Shown here piece by piece: positions 41,109 to 49,893 of a DNA stretch of 64,000 nt; the first letter of the stretch is position 1; each line of letters starts with the position of its first letter. Under the pieces are notes generated by a model. The model was not told the DNA's origin. It ran no database searches and saw only the letters and a program-made list of their open reading frames with translations. A program made the translations under genes and the position numbers. The stretch is from Bradyrhizobium sp. CB3481 (GTDB lineage: Bacteria; Pseudomonadota; Alphaproteobacteria; Rhizobiales; Xanthobacteraceae). The stretch is taken from the NCBI RefSeq assembly GCF_029714305.1, contig NZ_CP121647.1, positions 2,190,501 to 2,254,500 on the forward strand, given 5' to 3'.

Positions 41109-42545
41109 CTATAAAATTGCGGCGAAGAAGATCGCGGCGACGAGTCCGCCCGTGAGCAGGCTGATTCGATCGGTAGCGGCGAAGATCACGGGATCCTGCC
41201 GCATTTCACCGCGCTGGGTGATGACGTACAGCCTGCCCAGCCAGTAGGTCAGAAGACCGCAGATTGCCCAAAGCAGGACCGGGTGGCGATAGGTCGCTCT
41301 GACTTCCGGCGAGTTGATGTAGAGCGCCAGCACCAGGATGGCGATGAAGCCGGAGGCGACCATCATTGGCGTCACCGTCGGCAGATCCTCGCGCCGGTAA
41401 CCTCGGCCGTCGATCTTCTCGGGCATCGTCTTCGAGGATGCAATCATCTCGGTACTTCGCTTCACGAGCGCAAGGCTGAGGAAGATGAAAAGACAAAAGC
41501 CGACGAGCCAGTCCGATGGCAACACGTCCGACGCAATTCCGCCGGCGATCACGCGCGCTCCATAGAGCGATGCGAGCGCGACGACGTCGATCATGAGCTT
41601 GCGTTTGAGATAGAAGGAATAGCTGATGGACAGGCAGGAATAGCCGAGCAGCACGGCTGCAAAGGCCGGATTGAGCATCAGCGCCGATGTCAGGGATGCG
41701 CTGGCGAGACAGGCGAACAGGACCGCGCCGTGGCTGACGGGCAGGACGCCTGACGCCATCGGCCGGTGACGCTTTTCGGCATGCGCGCGGTCGTTATTGA
41801 GATCGAGCATGTCGTTGACGAGATATGCGCTCGACGCGCAGAGACAGAAGCTCAGAAAGGCGACCAGCAAGGGCGCAAGCGTCGCAAGGTCGAAGCGATG
41901 TGCCGCGAGGGCCGGCAGGAAAACCAGGATGTTCTTCAGCCACTGGTGAGGCCGCATCAGGGTGAGATATGGCACGATGGAAAATTCGCGAGTGCCTAGG
42001 ACGACCAGGTTCGGCAATTCGCGATTGATGCGGTTGGTAAGCTTGCGCGGGGCGCCCAGGATAAGGGCCTGCCGGGCTTCGCGCCAGATCGGAACATCCT
42101 TGTACGCGCTGCCGAGATAGTCGAAGCCGTGGACGCCAAAGGCGGCGACGAGGGTCGCCGCCCTAGCTTGCGCCGTCAGCTCCAGTCCGTTTTCGGATGC
42201 AAACACGCCCTCGACGAGGTTCACCGAACGCACGATCGCTTTCGAGAACCGTTCATCGGCACCGGTCGAGAGATACACCTTGCGGCCGTCCTGGCGTACT
42301 TGGCGAATAACAGCGAGTGCCTGTTCGTTGACCGGGAGTGCGCAAGCACCGCACGACGCCTGCTCGGCGATCGCATTTGCGAAAGCGGCATAGCCGTTTC
42401 CGAGTTCGAGGAGCGTGCGCACTGAAGCGCGGGGTCGCTTGATCAGCGACAGCATCGTTTCATGAACGCTGTTCGCGCCCGTCAACGTGCCGTCGATGTC
42501 AACCACGAGCGGAACGCAATAGTTTGGTGGGGTTCCTTGATCCAT
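41109..42545 (-). CDS. HAD-UbiA fusion: polyprenyl-phosphate phosphoribosyltransferase-like protein
   Basis: 478 residues. Residues 1-180 form a HAD phosphatase-type domain with DIDGT (16-20) and KVYLSTGADERF, fused to a UbiA prenyltransferase domain (PF01040) with the Asp-rich motif NDMLDLNND (244-252) and about eight helices. In mycobacteria, the UbiA-family enzyme (Rv3806c) joins PRPP and decaprenyl phosphate, and a phosphatase then removes the 5-phosphate. The fusion would combine the two steps. It heads a three-gene minus-strand unit with DprE1-like and GT-C-like genes. The nearest rhizobial parallels are the noeC-type genes for Nod-factor arabinosylation in Azorhizobium (from memory of family knowledge). 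Confidence 0.85.
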   Translation of the reverse strand: MDQGTPPNYCVPLVVDIDGTLTGANSVHETMLSLIKRPRASVRTLLELGNGYAAFANAIAEQASCGACALPVNEQALAVIRQVRQDGRKVYLSTGADERFSKAIVRSVNLVEGVFASENGLELTAQARAATLVAAFGVHGFDYLGSAYKDVPIWREARQALILGAPRKLTNRINRELPNLVVLGTREFSIVPYLTLMRPHQWLKNILVFLPALAAHRFDLATLAPLLVAFLSFCLCASSAYLVNDMLDLNNDRAHAEKRHRPMASGVLPVSHGAVLFACLASASLTSALMLNPAFAAVLLGYSCLSISYSFYLKRKLMIDVVALASLYGARVIAGGIASDVLPSDWLVGFCLFIFLSLALVKRSTEMIASSKTMPEKIDGRGYRREDLPTVTPMMVASGFIAILVLALYINSPEVRATYRHPVLLWAICGLLTYWLGRLYVITQRGEMRQDPVIFAATDRISLLTGGLVAAIFFAAIL

Positions 42546-43059
42546 GGCCGGATTCGGAAAATCGCAAGATGAAATCTAAAAAATTAACTAGGCAGAAGCC
42601 AAAGCTACAACAACTGCGCGGTTTTGTGAGCGGTCCGTTGCACGGTTTTTTACGGCAGTGCCTACCAATTAGGGTTAATTTGGCTAGAATGGCCCGGGCC
42701 GGATTAAATGCCGCCTCGCGTCCGTTTGCGTGATCGCTCCGGATGATGACGGCCGTAGATGTACGGGGATCAGCGCGCAGCCGGGATAGCCGGGCGGACC
42801 GGCAGGGCTTAAATCGGTAATAGTTCGGGGTAGTTGCGCCAAGTGCCGCGGCCTGAAGCTCTCCGGTGGCATTACAAGGTTAAGCATTGCACGGCTGCGG
42901 ATGTAAACTTCAGGTTCTAAGATTGAAGGCAATTGTCGTAGATGGGTTACCTCGCATTGACCGTCCGTTGAGTTGTTCCAGATCGTGAACCTTTTGGTGA
43001 CGCGAGGGCCAGAGGATCGCCCGCGAGATCCAGGGAAGCGGACTCAGGGGCATGCAGGT
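42546..43059. other. Intergenic region between the UbiA-like gene and gspG
   Basis: 514 bases between divergent genes. No gene with a good start and composition is seen. An A/T-rich part at 42570-42690 may hold the promoter of the minus-strand unit; the gspG promoter would be in 42900-43040. Confidence 0.45.
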
Positions 43060-43536
43060 ATGCGTATTACGATGGGAAATGGACAGGCGAAGCTTCGCCT
43101 CTGTCGTCGCGAGGGACGATATCGAGGACGGAATGACGAGGGCTATACGCTTCTCGAATTGCTCGTCGTGATGGGAATTCTGGCCGTCCTGACGGCGATC
43201 GCGACGCCGCAGCTCATGGGTTATTTCGGCAAGGCGAAGACGCAGTCGGTTGAATTGCAAATCGAGAACATCGGCACCGCGCTGGAGCTCTACTACATGG
43301 AGAATGGTAGCTATCCAAGCGCGAGCGCCGGCCTGAAGGCTTTGGTTGAGCCGACACCGGAAGCGCCGCGCTGGAACGGGCCATATCTCAAGAAGGCGAA
43401 GAATCTGCTGGACCCTTGGGGACGTCCCTACCAGTACAATTATCCCTCGGCGAACGGCGAATACGAAGTCTACTCGCTCGGCGCCACGGGAAAGGCGGCG
43501 TCGGTGAGTTCGAAGGCGACGTTTCGGGGTGGCTAG
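43060..43536 (+). CDS. gspG: Type II secretion major pseudopilin GspG
   Basis: 158 residues from the ATG at 43060; upstream in-frame starts would give up to 187. A long basic leader (28 residues, ending RNDEG) is followed by YTLLELLVVMGILAVLTAIATPQLMGYFGKAK, with Tyr at +1 and Glu at +5. The globular domain shows GspG hallmarks: IGTALELYYMENGSYPSASAGLKALVEPTP, GPYLKKAKNLLDPWGRPYQYNYP and the calcium-loop region NGEYEVYSLGATG. It is the missing member of the main T2SS cluster, 17 kb away, and is separated by 83 bases from a Tat-signal protein, which suggests a substrate-pseudopilin pair. Confidence 0.93.
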   Translation: MRITMGNGQAKLRLCRREGRYRGRNDEGYTLLELLVVMGILAVLTAIATPQLMGYFGKAKTQSVELQIENIGTALELYYMENGSYPSASAGLKALVEPTPEAPRWNGPYLKKAKNLLDPWGRPYQYNYPSANGEYEVYSLGATGKAASVSSKATFRGG

Positions 43537-43619
43537 CGCGTAGCTAGCTGAGAACCGAGGATCGCTGGCTACAAATTGGAAGTAACTGGATCACGCAAAC
43601 GAATTATTGGGCTTAATCA

Positions 43620-45677
43620 ATGACTCTCAAGATGGACCGTAGAACTTTTCTCCAGGGCACCAGCGTTGCGGCGCTCACGTCGATGATCCCGGCCAGCGTG
43701 GAAGCCGTGACGCCTACAGCGGCCAGGCCTGCAGCCACGGCTTCAGGTTCGACCGCAACCGGCAAATTCAATGGCGGCCGAACGCAGGTGAATCTCAACT
43801 TCCTGCAAGGAGGCGGTGACTATCCCTTCCTGAACTGCATGAAGACGGCGCAGGCTTGGGGGCATATCGATAACAGCGGGCCGCCGGAGCCCAACATTCT
43901 GGATAGCGACGGCTATCCGACCTCCATGGTGCACGGTGGTGTCTATACCGTTTTCTTCGTGCCTTCACAGGCGCAGCGGCCGGGAAATTACGTGATCACC
44001 TGGAGCGGCAACGGCACCATTCATTGCGGCATGACCAACACGCCCGTTAGCGGCAGCAAGACCAGCACGAATGGCAGCGGACGATATGTGTTCTCGACCA
44101 CCGACACGCGCTTCGTGATCGGTATCAAGGCGATCGGAACGCCGTACATCACCAACTTGCAGGTCTTCCACGCCAATGACGAAGCGGCGCTCAATGCGGG
44201 GCAGGTCTTCAGCGACAAGTTCAAGCAGCGGCTCACAGAAGCGAATTTCGGTGTGGTGCGCTTTCTCAACTGGCAGAGCGGCAACAATACCAACGTCACG
44301 ACCTGGGCGACGCGCAAGCCGATTTCCTACGTCTTCTATGCGGGACAGGAATTCCGCGGCAGTCTCTATGCCGGGCCCACCACTAACGTCGGCGCTGACT
44401 ACTCTGCATCGCTGCCGGGTTTTCAACTGGCCGACAAGGCTACCGTCATTGTGAAGTTCAATGCGAGCAACAACGGCCCCAGCACGCTGAACGTGAACGG
44501 TACAGGTGCGTTCAACATCCTCAATGAGTACTCCGGCCCTCTGTCGTCTGGAACCAATTCCTATGTGGTGGGCGGTACTTGGCAAAGTCTCGCGACCCTC
44601 GTGTTCGACGCTACCCTCAAGTCGTGGATAAAGTTCGGAGGCGATATCGCGATGGGTAGTGCCGGCCTTGTCAACGGCTGCCCGCCGGAGCTGATGCTTC
44701 GGCTATGTGCCGAAATCGGTGCGCACCCACACTTCGTTACGCCGGCGTTTGCGATCGACCCCGCGACCGACTACATGCCGAGCCTTGCAAGATATTGCCG
44801 CTCCAATGCACCGTCCTGGATGATCCCGCGGTTCGAGGGTCCCAATGAACTCTGGAATGCCGGACCGGGATTTTACCAAACCGGCTATGCCAATGCCAAG
44901 GCGGTGGCCTATGGCTGGGGTGCTGATTACCAGAACTGGTACGGCAAGGTGATGTCCGTACTGGGGCAGGCGATAAGCCTTTCCTACTCGGGCGATCGTA
45001 CTAAGTACCAAGTGTTGTGTGGGGTACAAACAGCGCTAGGCAGCAGCGCCGCGGGTACCGCTGGAGCAAACGCAAGACTGGCATCAACCAAGTATGTTTC
45101 TCAGTCCGCTCCGGCTCAGACACCCTACAGTAAGACTCCAGCATCCCAGTGGGTCTCGCACGTGTGTTGCGCCCAATACTATGCTCCGTCCGAATTCGGG
45201 ACTGCTGAGGAGGTGACAGATGCGACCAACTACGCGGCTGCAGTAGCTGCCGGCGACACGACACTGCAACAGTCAATCGTCACGGCGTATGCAAGCACCG
45301 CAAACAGCGGAACTGGAAATTTCACGATCCAAAAGTGTGCTGTCCTATATGGGAATTGGAAGAAGTGGGCGTTGAGCTTCGGCGTAACGAAAATGTGCGG
45401 TTATGAAGGAGGCTATTCGCCCGATCTCAATGGAACCGTACAAGTTAGGGCCTTACGCGCCGCGTCCAAGCAGGCGCCAGTGCTCTATAATTTGACGACG
45501 ATGAACTACAACAATTTCGTTGGCTTGTCGGACAGTGGCTTTACGGCTGAGTTCCCATCGTGCTTCCAGCTCTCCGGTCCTGTGCCGATAAATAATGCTT
45601 GGTCCGTCCTAGATGACATATATCAGACGCCCAACCCACCCCAGTGGAGTGCGATCGTGGCGTTCAATCGCTATTGA
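43620..45677 (+). CDS. Tat-exported protein, putative clan-A glycoside hydrolase (candidate T2SS substrate)
   Basis: 685 residues. Twin-arginine signal MDRRTFLQGTSVAALTSMIPASVEA, so it is folded before export. The N-terminal region (50-200) is beta-rich. The C-terminal half carries FEGPNELWNAGPGF with Glu410, and CGYEGGYSPD with Glu596; the spacing and context resemble the acid/base and nucleophile glutamates of TIM-barrel (clan GH-A) glycosidases, though I cannot assign a family. Many aromatic residues and eight or more cysteines are present. The gene begins 83 bases after gspG. Tat export followed by T2SS passage across the outer membrane is a known route, so it is a good T2SS cargo candidate. 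Function inferred. Confidence 0.6.
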   Translation: MTLKMDRRTFLQGTSVAALTSMIPASVEAVTPTAARPAATASGSTATGKFNGGRTQVNLNFLQGGGDYPFLNCMKTAQAWGHIDNSGPPEPNILDSDGYPTSMVHGGVYTVFFVPSQAQRPGNYVITWSGNGTIHCGMTNTPVSGSKTSTNGSGRYVFSTTDTRFVIGIKAIGTPYITNLQVFHANDEAALNAGQVFSDKFKQRLTEANFGVVRFLNWQSGNNTNVTTWATRKPISYVFYAGQEFRGSLYAGPTTNVGADYSASLPGFQLADKATVIVKFNASNNGPSTLNVNGTGAFNILNEYSGPLSSGTNSYVVGGTWQSLATLVFDATLKSWIKFGGDIAMGSAGLVNGCPPELMLRLCAEIGAHPHFVTPAFAIDPATDYMPSLARYCRSNAPSWMIPRFEGPNELWNAGPGFYQTGYANAKAVAYGWGADYQNWYGKVMSVLGQAISLSYSGDRTKYQVLCGVQTALGSSAAGTAGANARLASTKYVSQSAPAQTPYSKTPASQWVSHVCCAQYYAPSEFGTAEEVTDATNYAAAVAAGDTTLQQSIVTAYASTANSGTGNFTIQKCAVLYGNWKKWALSFGVTKMCGYEGGYSPDLNGTVQVRALRAASKQAPVLYNLTTMNYNNFVGLSDSGFTAEFPSCFQLSGPVPINNAWSVLDDIYQTPNPPQWSAIVAFNRY

Positions 45678-45716
45678 ATGCTGTCGCACTCACTGCGCAA
45701 GTACTGATCACATAGA

Positions 45717-45740
45717 TCGAGGGTTGTGGGGGACCCTCGA
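45717..45740. terminator. Possible terminator between convergent genes
   Basis: An 8-bp stem (TCGAGGGT / ACCCTCGA) with an 8-base loop, lying between the convergent glycosidase-like gene (ends 45677) and the acyltransferase gene (ends 45746). No T-run follows, so termination would need help. Confidence 0.4.
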
Positions 45741-45745
45741 GTTAG

Positions 45746-46891
45746 CTATCGCTGGTCCGTACTGGCTGACCGTGTGAGTGCGGTTTGCCTGATCGAGGCC
45801 AGTGTCGCAGCTTCCCTTCTGAAAGTTCTTAGCGAGAGGATCGGCTTCTCAATAAGCCTGAAGCTTATTTCCGCTACGATACAAACTACTCCGGCATAGG
45901 CGACAAAAAAAACGAAGCCGTAATGTTCGACGAAACTCCCGAAAAATTGCTTCAGTCCGATCAGCACGAGTACATGATAAACGTATATTCCGTAGGAAAT
46001 GACGCCAATATGGCAAAGTACTTTGTTTCGGAGAATTCTGAGTAAGGGAATTTTCTGGATTGCCCCAATGATTGCGGCAGCCGAAAGCAGATCAAGCAAC
46101 GAGTAACCCCAGACGAATCCACCGCTGGGGAGAAGGTACATTTGGTAGCCGAGGCTGCCCTTGAAGGCGGCCCTGTACGCAAAATGCTGGTGCAGGAGCA
46201 CGGCGACACCAAGCGCTGCCGTTACCAGGCCTACGGCTACGATCAGTCTTCCGGAATTCCTGAGATCCTGCAGCTTCCAAACCGCGATCGCTGCGCCAAA
46301 CGCGAAAGCATCGAATTGTGCGAACGGAACGACGTAGATTGTGCGTCCCAGAAGTTCATCGTATCCCGAACCTCGAAGGGTGAGGTAAAGGATTGCCCGG
46401 ATTGCGGGACTGAGCAGAATAACGCCGAGGATAATTCGCTTCAGTTGCGTAAGCGAGCAGAAGTAGATCACGAGCGGCCAGAGCAGATAGAACTGCTCTT
46501 CCACCGCGAGTGACCACAGGTGCGTAAACGGCTCTCCAATGTCGGAAGGCCGCAGGCGCCCGAAATTCGTGGTATAGGTCAGCAGATAGGGCCAATCGGC
46601 TTTGAGCGCCTCCGGCCAGCCGGTACACGCAAAGAGACCGGTCATCGCAAGCAGATAAAAGAAATAGAGCGGAAAAATTCGCAGTGTTCGGCGCCAGTAG
46701 AAGCGGCCCAAGTAAGACGGAAATGGCTTCTCTTTTTCGGATAGGAGGATGTCGGATATCAGGTATCCGGACAGCACGAAAAACAGCTGAACTCCGATCC
46801 ATCCCGGCGCAAACAGGCCGAAGTGAAACAATACGACAAGAATTACGGCGATGCCTCTGAGGCCGTCGAGTTCTGCCAATCGTGATTTCAT
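45746..46891 (-). CDS. Acyltransferase family 3 (OafA/YrhL-like) membrane protein
   Basis: 381 residues. Adds acetyl or other acyl groups to sugars of surface polysaccharide in the inner membrane (PF01757). The start shows LAELDGLRGIAVILVVLFHFGL with the catalytic His, followed by QLFFVLSGYLISDILL and the RRTLRIFPLYF basic-hydrophobic motif. A second signature is HLWSLAVEEQFYLLWPLV. About ten helices and no SGNH domain at the C-terminus. It is transcribed leftwards, divergent from the polymerase-like gene, with 109 bases between. Confidence 0.92.
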   Translation of the reverse strand: MKSRLAELDGLRGIAVILVVLFHFGLFAPGWIGVQLFFVLSGYLISDILLSEKEKPFPSYLGRFYWRRTLRIFPLYFFYLLAMTGLFACTGWPEALKADWPYLLTYTTNFGRLRPSDIGEPFTHLWSLAVEEQFYLLWPLVIYFCSLTQLKRIILGVILLSPAIRAILYLTLRGSGYDELLGRTIYVVPFAQFDAFAFGAAIAVWKLQDLRNSGRLIVAVGLVTAALGVAVLLHQHFAYRAAFKGSLGYQMYLLPSGGFVWGYSLLDLLSAAAIIGAIQKIPLLRILRNKVLCHIGVISYGIYVYHVLVLIGLKQFFGSFVEHYGFVFFVAYAGVVCIVAEISFRLIEKPILSLRTFRREAATLASIRQTALTRSASTDQR

Positions 46892-47000
46892 GAAACTTAA
46901 CGGCTTCCAGGACTTGAGATTATCCGGCTTTAGTACAATAACGTTGGGATTATCAATTACGTGCAGCTTTATCCTGCAGGTTTGCTAGGAATATATCAAG

Positions 47001-48464
47001 ATGGAGGGGGAAGCCTCGGCGACGGCGAACTGGTTTGCAAATGTTGCCTTGCTGTCGTGGCCGGCCGTTGCTGTGATTCTCTATCGAACTCGGCCATTTT
47101 CCGAAGCTACGGTATGGACTATTTTAGGCGCACTGCTGCTGCTTCCATCCCAAGTGTCGATCAAATTCCAAATGATACCGGCGATCGACAAGAGCTCGAT
47201 CTCGAGCTTTTGTGCATTGGTCGGATGTTTCTTACTTGCTCCTCGTGCAAAGCGAACCAGCGTCGGCTTTGGACTGGCTGGGCTTCTGGCCACGATCTGC
47301 ATCCTGGGTCCCGTCATCACTTCCCTCCTTAACAATGACAATGTGGTCATCGGCGGACGTCTTTTGCCTGCCGTCGGATTGTACGACGGCATTTCCGCTT
47401 TGCTCAGTCAGTTGATCTTTCTGTTGCCCTTCTTCATCGGCCGCCGTTTTCTTCGCGAGGCAAGGGACGTTGAGGCGCTTCTTCTCGCTCTCGCTTTGGC
47501 GGGACTTGTGTACTCTCTTCCAATGCTGTTCGAAGTGCGGATGAGTCCGCAGTTGTCGACGTGGATCTACGGATACTTTCCCTCGTCGTATGCAGGCGAG
47601 ATGAGATACGGAGGATATCGCCCCGTAGTATTCATGAATAATGGTCTGGTTGCTGCATTCTTTCTGTCGACGTCTGTCTTGGCGGCCGTTGTATTGTGGC
47701 GCGCGAGGAGCCCGATCCATAGATTTCCGGCTGGAGCTGCATCAGCTTATTTGCTGATGGTGCTCATTCTCTGTAAATCGGCCGGAGCGTTGGTTTATGC
47801 CACCGTCTTGGGATTCCTAGTTCGTTTCACAAAGCCGATAACACAGGTGCGTGTGGCGGTGCTGCTTGTTAGTATCGCGATGTTGTACCCAGTCCTTAGG
47901 GTAACTAACCTTTTTCCAGATCAGCAGTTGGTCGATCTGGCATCCTCCTTCAATCAGGAGCGTGCAGACTCTCTGAAATTTAGGTTCGACCAGGAGCGTC
48001 AGTTGCTGGCGCATGCTTCTGAGAGATTTGTCTTTGGTTGGGGGCGCCACGGTCGCAACCGCGTCTATGAAGAGTCCGGGCGCGATGCGAGCATAACCGA
48101 CGGTTTGTGGATTTTAACGCTTGGGCAATTCGGATTTGCTGGCTTCATCGCTCAATTTGGCTTGCTCACTCTACCTGTCATTCGCGCCGCAACGGCGTTA
48201 AAGCGGATCAACAAGATGCGGGAAAAGATGCTACTCGCGGCCCTAGCACTAATCGTGGCTGCAACGGCTATCGAGCAACTGCCGAATGCGTCGCTTACCG
48301 CCTGGAGTTGGTTGCTGGTGGGAGCCCTGTTGGGACGAGTAGAGGAAATCCGCTTGACGAGGTCTCGAAGTCGAAGTTTGAACGTGTTTCAAGATGAATT
48401 GGAGCGCCCGAAAGCATCGGTCCCGCTCCGGGAACGCGCTATGTTCAGTCCTGCTAACCGATAG
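47001..48464 (+). CDS. Wzy-like polysaccharide polymerase / O-antigen ligase-like membrane protein
   Basis: 487 residues, about 11-12 hydrophobic helices, with a large periplasmic loop containing a Gln/Glu/Arg-rich stretch (SSFNQERADSLKFRFDQERQLLAHASERFVFGWGRHGRNRVYEESG). The GWGRxxRNRVYxxxGR part, with a following DGLWI, resembles the long-loop motif of WaaL/Wzy-type enzymes (H/R-rich with a conserved Gly and Arg). The C-terminal 60 residues are basic and cytosolic. It starts four functions (polymerase, flippase, methyltransferase, GT4) on the plus strand, and the base composition here is clearly lower in G+C than the T2SS region. Polymerase versus ligase cannot be decided from sequence. Confidence 0.8.
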   Translation: MEGEASATANWFANVALLSWPAVAVILYRTRPFSEATVWTILGALLLLPSQVSIKFQMIPAIDKSSISSFCALVGCFLLAPRAKRTSVGFGLAGLLATICILGPVITSLLNNDNVVIGGRLLPAVGLYDGISALLSQLIFLLPFFIGRRFLREARDVEALLLALALAGLVYSLPMLFEVRMSPQLSTWIYGYFPSSYAGEMRYGGYRPVVFMNNGLVAAFFLSTSVLAAVVLWRARSPIHRFPAGAASAYLLMVLILCKSAGALVYATVLGFLVRFTKPITQVRVAVLLVSIAMLYPVLRVTNLFPDQQLVDLASSFNQERADSLKFRFDQERQLLAHASERFVFGWGRHGRNRVYEESGRDASITDGLWILTLGQFGFAGFIAQFGLLTLPVIRAATALKRINKMREKMLLAALALIVAATAIEQLPNASLTAWSWLLVGALLGRVEEIRLTRSRSRSLNVFQDELERPKASVPLRERAMFSPANR

Positions 48465-48525
48465 TGACGTCAGAGGAGACACGACGTTTGGGTGGGGCGG
48501 GCCGAGCATTTCGGATATCTCGTAA

Positions 48526-49893
48526 ATGAATGTTATCAACCGAACCGCCCTTCGGCAACGAGTATTAGCGGCCGGGCTGTGGAGCCTTGCCGGATACGCG
48601 TTTAGCATGATCATCCGTTTCGGGAGCAATTTGCTCATGACGCGTCTGCTGATGCCCGAGACGTTTGGAATTATGGCGATCGCCTCGACAGTAATGATCG
48701 GGCTCGCCATGTTTTCCGATCTCGGCCTCAAGCAATTTGTGGTGCAAAGCGCCCGGGGGAGTGAGCAGTCCTATCTAAACACAGCGTGGGTAATACAGAT
48801 ACTTAGGGGTGTCGTCCTGTGGGGTGCTTCTATCGTCCTGAGCGGACTTCTGGCAGGCTTTGGGTATGCCGACCTGATTCCTGCCGCAAGCGCGTACGCT
48901 TCCCCTGTCTTGCCATGGATCGTTGTCGCACTCTGCTTTTCGACAGTCATCTCCGGGTTTTCGTCGACCAAGATGCTGGAAGCTAGCCGCGGTCTCTCGC
49001 TCGGCTTCCTCACGCGCCTTGAGATCGCCGCCCAGCTCGTCGGACTGGTCTGCATGATCGTTTGGGCGCTCGTTGATCGCTCGATCTGGTCCCTCGTCGC
49101 GGGAAGTCTCGCTGCCACCGCTGCGCGAACTTGGCTAAGCCATGTTTGGCTGCCGGGCGTGAGGAATCGATGGGAGTGGGACAAGGCAGCGGCGAGCGAG
49201 ATTCTTCACTTCGGGAAGTGGATATTCCTGGCGTCAATCCTGGGGTTTCTCGCAAGCAGCGGAGATCAGCTAATTCTGGGCGGTCTGGTGAATTCCACGA
49301 TCCTTGGTTTGTATGTCGTTGCCAACCTTTATGTTAGTACGGCTGACGGGGTGCTAACGAGAATAATGGGCGATGTTTCGTTTCCTGCCTTCAGTGAGGT
49401 TGTGCGTGAGCGACGGACCGATCTAAAGCAAACTTACTACAAGTTTCACAATCCGATTGCCGCCGTGGCTTACGTCTCCGGCGGCGTTCTTTGCACCTTT
49501 GGACAGGCACTAGTCAGCTTGCTTTACGACAGCCGCTACGAGTACTCCGGGTCCATTCTCGGAATTCTCTCGTTAATACTATTCACCGTACCATTTAGGC
49601 TTTCAACTCAATCGTTTTTGGCGCTGGGGGTTCCAAAGCTTCAATCGAACATCGTACTCTTGCGGCTGGTGTTCCTGGTAATCTTAACTCCAGGTGGCTT
49701 TTACTTTTTCGGCTTCATTGGTTCTCTCTGGGGTATTGTGATAAGCCACTTTTCTTATCTCCCGTTGATTATCTCCTACAATTTCCGCCACGGCCTGTTC
49801 GACTTGCGGAAAGAGATCTATCTGCTGGCGTTCGTACCGGCGGGACTGGCCGCCGGAAGCCTTCTATCGCTCCTGATAGGGTACGTAAAATGA
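48526..49893 (+). CDS. Wzx-like polysaccharide flippase (PST/MATE-MVF superfamily)
   Basis: 455 residues, about 12-14 helices. The N-terminal part (AAGLWSLAGYAFSMIIRFGSNLLMTRLLMPETFGIMAIASTVM) and SDLGLKQFVVQ are the usual flippase opening; GDQLILGGLVNSTILGLYVVANLYVSTADG in the second half fits the MVF/PST family. It moves lipid-linked repeat units across the inner membrane for Wzy. It begins 61 bases after the polymerase-like gene and its stop overlaps the FkbM-type gene by four bases, so the three genes are likely an operon. Confidence 0.9.
   Translation: MNVINRTALRQRVLAAGLWSLAGYAFSMIIRFGSNLLMTRLLMPETFGIMAIASTVMIGLAMFSDLGLKQFVVQSARGSEQSYLNTAWVIQILRGVVLWGASIVLSGLLAGFGYADLIPAASAYASPVLPWIVVALCFSTVISGFSSTKMLEASRGLSLGFLTRLEIAAQLVGLVCMIVWALVDRSIWSLVAGSLAATAARTWLSHVWLPGVRNRWEWDKAAASEILHFGKWIFLASILGFLASSGDQLILGGLVNSTILGLYVVANLYVSTADGVLTRIMGDVSFPAFSEVVRERRTDLKQTYYKFHNPIAAVAYVSGGVLCTFGQALVSLLYDSRYEYSGSILGILSLILFTVPFRLSTQSFLALGVPKLQSNIVLLRLVFLVILTPGGFYFFGFIGSLWGIVISHFSYLPLIISYNFRHGLFDLRKEIYLLAFVPAGLAAGSLLSLLIGYVK

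Noticed and set aside
43532..43548. GCTAGC-GCGTA-GCTAGC hairpin at the end of gspG
   Set aside because: It overlaps the stop codon, has a weak 6-bp stem and no T-run, so it is not called as a terminator.
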